In this document: positions 14,839-20,604 of the stretch, one piece after another
How positions within the stretch are numbered: the stretch's first letter is position 1
How the letters are laid out: each line of letters begins with the position of its first letter
Assembly (NCBI GenBank): GCA_002418685.1
Contig: DIEP01000097.1
Span: 1-23,321, forward strand
Direction: 5' to 3'
From: Ignavibacteria bacterium UBA5771
GTDB lineage: Bacteria; Bacteroidota; Ignavibacteria; Kapaibacteriales; UBA2268
DNA: 23,321 nucleotides
Program-made: the position numbers and the translations under genes
Notes under the pieces: generated by a model
Seen by the model: only the letters and a program-made list of their open reading frames with translations
What the model was told of the DNA's origin: nothing
Database searches by the model: none

Positions 14839-16230
14839 ATGAATTTAACAAAAGATAAATTAAATGGTCTAATAAATGGAAATAATGGAGAATTATTAGA
14901 ATACTTAAATCCATCTAATGATATAAAAACTCTTGCCTTTGCATTAAATAAATTGGGTCGATTACCTAAAAATTTTGATGGAAAATATTTTGTTCCGCTC
15001 ACTAAACATCCAAACGAGAAGATAAGACTTCTTGCAATAAAAAATATTGGTAAATTGTGTAATGAGAAATATTTAAATCTTCTTAACGATATTTCTCTTC
15101 ATGATGAAAATACAATGGTAAGAAGAGAAGCAATATCTTCGATTGGAAGAATGCGAACTAACGAGGCTATACCAATCTTGATTGACAGATTAAATGATCC
15201 TGACCCTAAAGTAATCTTGCAAGTAATAAGAGGTCTATTAGTTTTTAAAGATAATGAGCTAATTAAAAATAAATTAAAAGAATTAGTCAATCATCCAAAT
15301 GAAGTAATTCAAACTGTAATTGAAGAGAAATATTACAATATTTCTGAGAATAAACCTCATAGAGAGCATTCCAAATCGCCCGATTATCTTAAAAATGTGG
15401 TTGTTAATGGAGATGTGCTGGAAGTATTAAAATTGATAGAGGATGAATCAATTCATCTTACTTTTACTTCACCGCCTTATTATAATGCACGCGATTATTC
15501 AATTTATCAAAGTTATAATGAATATTTGGAGTTTCTTCGAGATGTCTTTAAAGAAGTTTATCGTATCACAAAGGAAGGCAGATATTTCATATTAAATACT
15601 TCTCCAATTATTATTCCAAGAGTTGGCAGACAATACTCAAGTAAAAGATACCCTATTCCATTTGATATTCATCCTTTCCTTATAGAAATGGGATGGGAAT
15701 TTATTGATGATATTGTTTGGATAAAACCAGAGGCAAGTGCGAAAGATAGAAATTCGGGATTTCGCCAGCATAGGAAACCATTAGCGTATAAACCAAATGC
15801 TGTTACAGAATATATAATGGTTTATCGGAAGAAAACAAATAAGCTCATTGATTGGAATATTAAGCAATATGATGATGAGACAGTGAAGGCAAGTAAAGTG
15901 CACGGAGAAATTGATAAATCAAACACTTGGTTTATTGATCCTACATTTGATAGGACACATACAGCAGTTTTCCCACTTGAATTGTGTTTGAAAGTTATTA
16001 AATACTATTCCTTTAAGAATGATTTAGTATTTGATCCATTTGGTGGAAGTGGTACTTTTTGCAAAGCAGCTCAATTGCTTGACCGATTTTTCTTTTCTAC
16101 TGAAATTTCAAAAAAATATATAGTACGCATGAAAGAAAATATTGCACAGGAAAGCTTTTTTGATACACTCTTCTTACCAAAATTTTATACAATGTTGGAA
16201 TTCTCTAAAATTGTTGAGGAAAATAAATGA
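14839..16230 (+). CDS. HEAT-repeat-fused DNA amino-methyltransferase (beta class)
   Basis: Modification enzyme of a type II-like restriction-modification pair. Residues about 25-165 are HEAT-like helical repeats: paired helices with KHPNEKIRLLAIKNIGKL, HDENTMVRREAISSIGRM and NDPDPKVILQVIRGLLVF, spaced about 33 residues. The methyltransferase domain follows. Catalytic motif IV TSPPY (210-214) comes before SAM-binding motif I DPFGGSGTF (399-407), the circular order of beta-class N4-cytosine or N6-adenine enzymes. TSPPY favours N4-cytosine but does not prove it. The protein has 463 residues, longer than plain beta-class enzymes because of the N-terminal repeats. The ATG has only a weak GATGGA upstream. 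The stop overlaps the nuclease start by ATGA. Confidence 0.87.
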   Translation: MNLTKDKLNGLINGNNGELLEYLNPSNDIKTLAFALNKLGRLPKNFDGKYFVPLTKHPNEKIRLLAIKNIGKLCNEKYLNLLNDISLHDENTMVRREAISSIGRMRTNEAIPILIDRLNDPDPKVILQVIRGLLVFKDNELIKNKLKELVNHPNEVIQTVIEEKYYNISENKPHREHSKSPDYLKNVVVNGDVLEVLKLIEDESIHLTFTSPPYYNARDYSIYQSYNEYLEFLRDVFKEVYRITKEGRYFILNTSPIIIPRVGRQYSSKRYPIPFDIHPFLIEMGWEFIDDIVWIKPEASAKDRNSGFRQHRKPLAYKPNAVTEYIMVYRKKTNKLIDWNIKQYDDETVKASKVHGEIDKSNTWFIDPTFDRTHTAVFPLELCLKVIKYYSFKNDLVFDPFGGSGTFCKAAQLLDRFFFSTEISKKYIVRMKENIAQESFFDTLFLPKFYTMLEFSKIVEENK

Positions 16231-17123
16231 CACTTAAAGACCAAGTGATTAAAGATGTTATTCGAAAACTCATTAAGGGAGAAGATTATCGAATTGAAAT
16301 AGTTAACTTGATCGATGCAGAATTTCTTCAATTTGCAATTGATTATTTCAAGAAAATTGTTGATGCTAAATTAAAGAATGAAAATATAACTGTTGATTGG
16401 TACAAACAAGAATTTCTAAATCCAAATCTTTCATCGAATGAAATTGCAATTAGCTCAGGTTTGAACAAAAAGACTATTACTAATATGTATAATACTGCAA
16501 AACGAGAGATAGTAATTGAAGCATCAAATGAACATTATGCCGCACTTTACAAATCTATAAAAGAGTTAACAGAGATTGAACGCGAGTTAGATTTAAAGCT
16601 TACTATAAAATTTAGAGAAGTAAGTGTCAATTTAAATATTAGTGAAAGTTTAATAGTTATTAATACACTTGCAGTGAAGAGATCTGAGTTGCGTGGAGGA
16701 TTGTGGAGTACTGCTGGTAAAAGTGTTGAGAAATATTTAATGTTTACGCTTTGCAAAATTTACAATGTTCCTGACGAGCATTATAATCAAACTCGAATTC
16801 CCGAGTCAATGAGAGAAGTGGACTTTTATTTAATTAACGATAGTAAATTTTATCGCTGTGAGGTAAAACTAATGGGCAAGGGAAATCCCGAAAGTGCCGA
16901 CGCAATATTTGCTCGAGAAAGTAGCATTTTAATAGCAGATAAACTTTCAGATTTAAATAAAAAACAAGCAGAACAATTAAATTGTGAGTGGGTTGAGCTT
17001 AGAAGCAAAGATGGATATAAAAGATTCTCAACTGTATTGGAGAAACTTGGAATACCACATAGACAATTTAATGGCAATATTGATAAGAAATTAAATAGTA
17101 TCTTTCAAAAAATGTTTATTTAG
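16227..17123 (+). CDS. PD-ExK restriction endonuclease, possibly CfrBI-like
   Basis: Putative cleavage partner of the upstream methyltransferase, translationally coupled to it. The 298 residues have a helical N-terminal half with a helix-turn-helix-like segment (SSNEIAISSGLNKKTITNMY, 69-88) that may contact DNA. The C-terminal half carries a nuclease core: helix GKSVEKYLMFTL with E168, then REVDFYL with D199, and a strand YRCEVKLM with E212 and K214. This is the D-(12)-E-x-K spacing of PD-(D/E)xK enzymes. The core resembles my memory of the CfrBI restriction endonuclease family, known for CCWWGG sites, but I cannot confirm it. The fused gene order (methyltransferase first, four-base overlap) fits a mobile defence module. 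Its AT-rich composition is slightly stronger than that of the neighbouring sdh or E1 genes. Confidence 0.72.
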   Translation: MTLKDQVIKDVIRKLIKGEDYRIEIVNLIDAEFLQFAIDYFKKIVDAKLKNENITVDWYKQEFLNPNLSSNEIAISSGLNKKTITNMYNTAKREIVIEASNEHYAALYKSIKELTEIERELDLKLTIKFREVSVNLNISESLIVINTLAVKRSELRGGLWSTAGKSVEKYLMFTLCKIYNVPDEHYNQTRIPESMREVDFYLINDSKFYRCEVKLMGKGNPESADAIFARESSILIADKLSDLNKKQAEQLNCEWVELRSKDGYKRFSTVLEKLGIPHRQFNGNIDKKLNSIFQKMFI

Positions 17124-17264
17124 TGAAATCGATATAGAAAAAAAATATCTTTCTTACAATTACGCTTGATTAGTAATAATAATATTCAAACTGTGGTCAG
17201 CACATTCTTTTTGTTTTTCATTTATTCCTTTCAAAATAAATTTTACAATTTTTTTGGCTTATAA

Positions 17265-17310
17265 TAGTTATTAACGAATTAAACTATTAATTTATTAATA
17301 ACTAAGTTTG
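17265..17310 (+). promoter_or_regulatory. Promoter and inverted repeat upstream of the E1 gene
   Basis: TAAGTTTG at 17303-17310 matches TAnnTTTG exactly and ends seven bases before the ATG, predicting a very short or absent leader. A perfect 10-base inverted repeat (TAGTTATTAA at 17265-17274, TTAATAACTA at 17295-17304, 20-base centre) overlaps the element's first two bases and could be an operator. A TATAAT at 17260-17265 is an alternative -10. Confidence 0.4.
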
Positions 17311-17317
17311 GTGTTTT

Positions 17318-19483
17318 ATGCAAACTAATTCCTTAATAGATCAAGCAACTAAGCAAAATAAATCCAAAAAATCAAATGATGATGCTCCAATAATTGAGGA
17401 TAATAAACCTATTGTAAAAATGACTTATCAAGGGAAAGAAGTTGAAGTTCATCTTATCAGCAAATTTGATTTCTCGGGTTTCGACAATGATACTGTTATA
17501 AAATATTATAGATTAAATCATCTCGGTCGCAAACTGGACGAAAAAGCATCCAATTATCTAAAAATGGCTAAAGGATGGTCCTATCATGCACCATTTGCAG
17601 GCCACGATGGGATTCAGCTGGCACTTGGCACAATATTTCGACAAAAGAAGGATTTCCTATTTCCTTACTATCGGGATATGCTGACGAATTTGGCAGCGGG
17701 GCTAACTCCTGAAGAAATTATATTAAATGGACTGAGTAAGGATAGTGATCCATCATCAGGTGGAAGGCACATGAGCAATCATTTTGCAAAACCAGAAATC
17801 GGTATACAAAATGTTTCAAGCGCAGTTTCTAATCATACATTGCATGCAGTGGGAGTCGCCCGGGCGATAAAGAAATATAAAGATGATGCTGTTGCTTATG
17901 CTTCGATTGGCGAATCTTCAACTGCTGAAGGCTATTTTTACGAAGCGATTAATACAGCCACACTTGAAAAATTACCTGTTGTGATTGTGATTCAAAATAA
18001 TAAATATGGTATATCAGTTCCCGTTTCTGATGAATCTGCAAACACAAGGGTATCCGACAATTTGATTGGGTTTAAAAATTTGAAAATAATCAATTGCGAT
18101 GGTAGGGATCCATTTGATTCTCTTCGTGCATTAGAAGAAGCCCGAGAATATGTGCTTTCAGGAGCGGGACCAGCAGTTGTGCATGCAGAGTGTGATAGGA
18201 TTGGTTCTCATTCGAATTCCGATAGACACGAATTGTATCGAAGCAAGGAAGAATTAACCGAGGTTAAGCGTTGCGATCCACTTATGCAATTCCGTTACAA
18301 TATATTAAATAGGGGAATATTATCTGAAAATGATATTTTAAAAATCGAAGATGAAAATAAACAGCTCATTTTCAAAGCAGCAGATTGGGCAGAAGCTCAA
18401 CCCGATGCAGATGGTTCGAAATGGAATTTATTTTTAGTTCCTGAACCCGAATATAATGGCGAGAATTTTGTTGAAAATGATTCAAATCGAGAAGGTAAAA
18501 AAGTGTCGATGCTGCAAGCAATTAATGAAACATTGAAGAGTGAATTTCGCAGAAATCCTGACACGTATATGTGGGGACAAGATATAGAAAAAGGCGGAGT
18601 TTTCAACGTAGTGAAAGGTATACCCGAAGAGTTCGGTCCAAATCGAGTTTGGAATTCGCCGATTGCAGAAGATAGCATTGTTGGCACTGCCAATGGATTT
18701 ACACGATATCGCGATGACATACGGGTTGTAATTGAAGGTGCAGAATTCGCTGATTATTTTTGGCCCGCAATGGAGCAGCTTGTGGAAGCATCACATGATT
18801 ATTGGAGAAGTAATGGCAAGTTCCACCCAAATTTTGTATTAAGATTGGCAAGTGGAGGCTACATTCAAGGTGGATTATACCATTCTCAAAATCTCGAAGC
18901 AACTTTTTCAACACTTCCAGGCTTGAGGATAGTCCAACCCGCCTTTGCCGATGATGCTGCGGGCTTGCTTCGGAATGCTATACGTTCCGCAGGGGTGACA
19001 TTATTTCTTGAACCCAAATATTTGTATAATAATCGAGATGCATATACTGTCATGCCCGAAGAGGAATATATGATTCCATTTGGAAAAGCAAGGGTGCGCC
19101 GTGCAGGTAAGGATGTGACTGTTGTCACTTATGGCACAGCTGTTCATTTGAGTATAAAAGCAGCTGAAGAACTTGCAAAAGAGGGCATTGAAGTAGAGGT
19201 AATCGATTTGCGAAGCATAGCACCATGGGATAAAGATACAGTAATTGAGTCGATAAAAAGGACTAATCGTATTGTGATTGCTCACGAAGATAAATTAGTG
19301 AGCGGATTCGGTGCAGAGATTGCTGCAGAAATTGCAAAAGATGCCTTCAAGTATTTGGATGCACCTGTGATGAGGGTCGGTGCAAAATTCTCACCTGTTG
19401 GATTTGCTAAAAATTATGAAAATGCAATTTTACCAAATGCAAATGACGTCAAACAGGCGATTCTTCAAGTTTATAATTTTTAG
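17318..19483 (+). CDS. Fused E1 alpha-beta subunit of a 2-oxoacid dehydrogenase complex
   Basis: Thiamine-diphosphate decarboxylase component (pyruvate or branched-chain 2-oxoacid type), which passes the acyl group to the E2 lipoyl domain. The 721 residues contain both E1 subunits in one chain. The alpha part (about 50-385) includes FLFPYYRDM and a cofactor motif reading IGESSTAEG (197-205) then LPVVIVIQNNKYGIS (219-233). The beta part (about 395-721) includes WGQDIEKGGVFNVVKGI, NSPIAEDSIVGTANG, GLYHSQNLEATFSTLPGL and VIDLRSIAPWD. The metal-binding Asp of the usual GDG motif is Glu here (G198-E-S), which I recall from other fused E1 proteins. The first 35 residues are polar and probably flexible. 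No E2 or E3 gene is adjacent. Substrate is uncertain between pyruvate and branched-chain acids. Confidence 0.9.
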   Translation: MQTNSLIDQATKQNKSKKSNDDAPIIEDNKPIVKMTYQGKEVEVHLISKFDFSGFDNDTVIKYYRLNHLGRKLDEKASNYLKMAKGWSYHAPFAGHDGIQLALGTIFRQKKDFLFPYYRDMLTNLAAGLTPEEIILNGLSKDSDPSSGGRHMSNHFAKPEIGIQNVSSAVSNHTLHAVGVARAIKKYKDDAVAYASIGESSTAEGYFYEAINTATLEKLPVVIVIQNNKYGISVPVSDESANTRVSDNLIGFKNLKIINCDGRDPFDSLRALEEAREYVLSGAGPAVVHAECDRIGSHSNSDRHELYRSKEELTEVKRCDPLMQFRYNILNRGILSENDILKIEDENKQLIFKAADWAEAQPDADGSKWNLFLVPEPEYNGENFVENDSNREGKKVSMLQAINETLKSEFRRNPDTYMWGQDIEKGGVFNVVKGIPEEFGPNRVWNSPIAEDSIVGTANGFTRYRDDIRVVIEGAEFADYFWPAMEQLVEASHDYWRSNGKFHPNFVLRLASGGYIQGGLYHSQNLEATFSTLPGLRIVQPAFADDAAGLLRNAIRSAGVTLFLEPKYLYNNRDAYTVMPEEEYMIPFGKARVRRAGKDVTVVTYGTAVHLSIKAAEELAKEGIEVEVIDLRSIAPWDKDTVIESIKRTNRIVIAHEDKLVSGFGAEIAAEIAKDAFKYLDAPVMRVGAKFSPVGFAKNYENAILPNANDVKQAILQVYNF

Positions 19484-19524
19484 AAATATTAATGATAATT
19501 TAAATTATTTTCTTAAATTTGAAG

Positions 19525-19540
19525 TTCTGAATTATCAGAA
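19525..19540. repeat. Small palindrome after the E1 gene
   Basis: TTCTGA-ATTA-TCAGAA forms a perfect 6-base-pair hairpin 42 bases after the E1 stop. No tight T-tract follows, so termination is doubtful. The surrounding 19484-19667 stretch shows no gene. Confidence 0.3.
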
Positions 19541-19667
19541 ATTGTTTGGAGATTATTTTGTGTAATTTAATTGACACTGTTAATAACGAAGGACAAGAAT
19601 ATCAATAATTTTCAATAAAAGCAACAAAAATGCTTAGATGATTAGTTTTATATTTGATTGAATATTA

Positions 19668-19675
19668 TAATTTTG
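19668..19675 (+). promoter_or_regulatory. Candidate -7 promoter element for tRNA-Arg
   Basis: TAATTTTG matches TAnnTTTG exactly, with the tRNA starting 20 bases after it, a plausible 5' leader for processing by RNase P. Confidence 0.4.
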
Positions 19676-19695
19676 TATTATTAAAAGAATAAAAA

Positions 19696-19769
19696 GCGCC
19701 CGTGGCTCAATTGGATAGAGTGTTGGATTCCGGTTCCAAAGGCTAAGGGTTCGAGTCCCTTCGGGCGTA
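19696..19769 (+). tRNA. tRNA-Arg (anticodon CCG)
   Basis: A full cloverleaf of 74 bases can be drawn. The acceptor stem is GCGCCCG with CGGGCGT (G1-U72 wobble). The D-arm has GCTC/GAGT and A20, an arginine identity base. The anticodon stem is TTGGA/TCCAA with loop TTCCGGT, giving anticodon CCG at 19729-19731, which reads CGG. The variable loop is AGGCT and the T-arm is AAGGG-TTCGAGT-CCCTT. The discriminator is A, and the 3' CCA is not encoded (CGT follows). It lies 40 bases before the TPR gene with no terminator between, so read-through into that gene is possible. Confidence 0.95.
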
Positions 19770-19809
19770 CGTCTGAAGAGCGAATGTAAAGAATCGAAAA
19801 AATAGGAAT

Positions 19810-20535
19810 ATGAAAAAAGAAAAGATAAAAGAAACAATAGACCCAAAATTATCTCATACCAAAGAATCGCCAGAGATTCAAGAGAGAAATGTTATCAATT
19901 ATATAAAAGATAATTTATATTATTTTATTGGTGGGCTGGCAGTAGTAATAGTTGCTGTATTTTTAATAATATTTACTACGGGATCGAGTGATAAAAAAGA
20001 AAAGCAAGCATCTTTGTATTTGTCAAGACTATATACATATATTGACACACAAGAGTATAAAACTGCACTCGATGGAGATAAAAGCAAGACAATGCGTGGC
20101 GAACAAATATACGGGTTGACCTATATTGTTAATAATTACAAAGGGACAAAATCTGGGAAGCTAGCATCAGTGTTGGCAGGTAATTGCTATTTGAAAATGA
20201 ATCAACCTCAGAAGGCGATTGAATATTTTGAAATTTCATTGAAGGGCGATGATTTTAATGTGCTTGAAGGTGCAAATGCAGGATTGGGATGTGCTTATGA
20301 GATGAATCAACAAATTGAAAAAGCATCTGAGCATTATTCAAAAGCAAGCGAATATGCAATTGATGATGAAAATAAAGCAAGGTATTTACTTTTTTCAGCT
20401 ATATGCTTAGAACAATTAAAGAAAGTAGACCTTGCAAAAGAAGATTATACGAAAGTTATAAATTTAAGTCCGAACTCGGAGTATTCGGACATAGCTAAGG
20501 CGAATCTTTCACGCCTTGGCATAGTTATTGATTAG
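19810..20535 (+). CDS. Membrane-anchored tetratricopeptide-repeat protein
   Basis: A 241-residue protein with a charged N-terminus (about 1-35), one transmembrane helix (about 37-57, FIGGLAVVIVAVFLIIF) and a C-terminal helical domain with TPR units. Clear ones include GNCYLKMNQPQKAIEYFEISLK, GLGCAYEMNQQIEKASEHYSKA and a last unit FSAICLEQLKKVDLAKEDYTKVINLSP, ending near residue 228. The layout (short cytoplasmic tail, one helix, periplasmic TPRs) is like YfgM/SecYEG-associated or outer-membrane assembly proteins, but orthology is not claimed. AGGA at 19804-19807 is a weak ribosome site. It follows tRNA-Arg and precedes the large surface protein gene by 69 bases; a role in export of that protein is speculative. 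Confidence 0.78.
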   Translation: MKKEKIKETIDPKLSHTKESPEIQERNVINYIKDNLYYFIGGLAVVIVAVFLIIFTTGSSDKKEKQASLYLSRLYTYIDTQEYKTALDGDKSKTMRGEQIYGLTYIVNNYKGTKSGKLASVLAGNCYLKMNQPQKAIEYFEISLKGDDFNVLEGANAGLGCAYEMNQQIEKASEHYSKASEYAIDDENKARYLLFSAICLEQLKKVDLAKEDYTKVINLSPNSEYSDIAKANLSRLGIVID

Positions 20536-20604
20536 TGAGTTTAAACAAAAGAGATAAATATGATAATAAATAATTTTAAAAATAATAGAAATAATGGAGG
20601 TGTT

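Noticed and set aside
17131..17149. GATAT/ATATC dyad after the nuclease gene as a terminator
   Set aside because: Only five A-T-rich pairs around an A-rich loop, with a weak T-tract; too unstable to support.
17915..17923. Glu replacing the metal-binding Asp of the E1 thiamine-diphosphate motif (GES instead of GDG)
   Set aside because: At first it looked like a catalytic defect, but the rest of the motif and the beta half are intact and I recall Glu at this place in other fused E1 proteins, so it is probably a subfamily trait.
19696..19809. tRNA-Arg as an integration (att) site
   Set aside because: No integrase, no direct repeat of the tRNA 3' end in the window and no island-like genes directly downstream.
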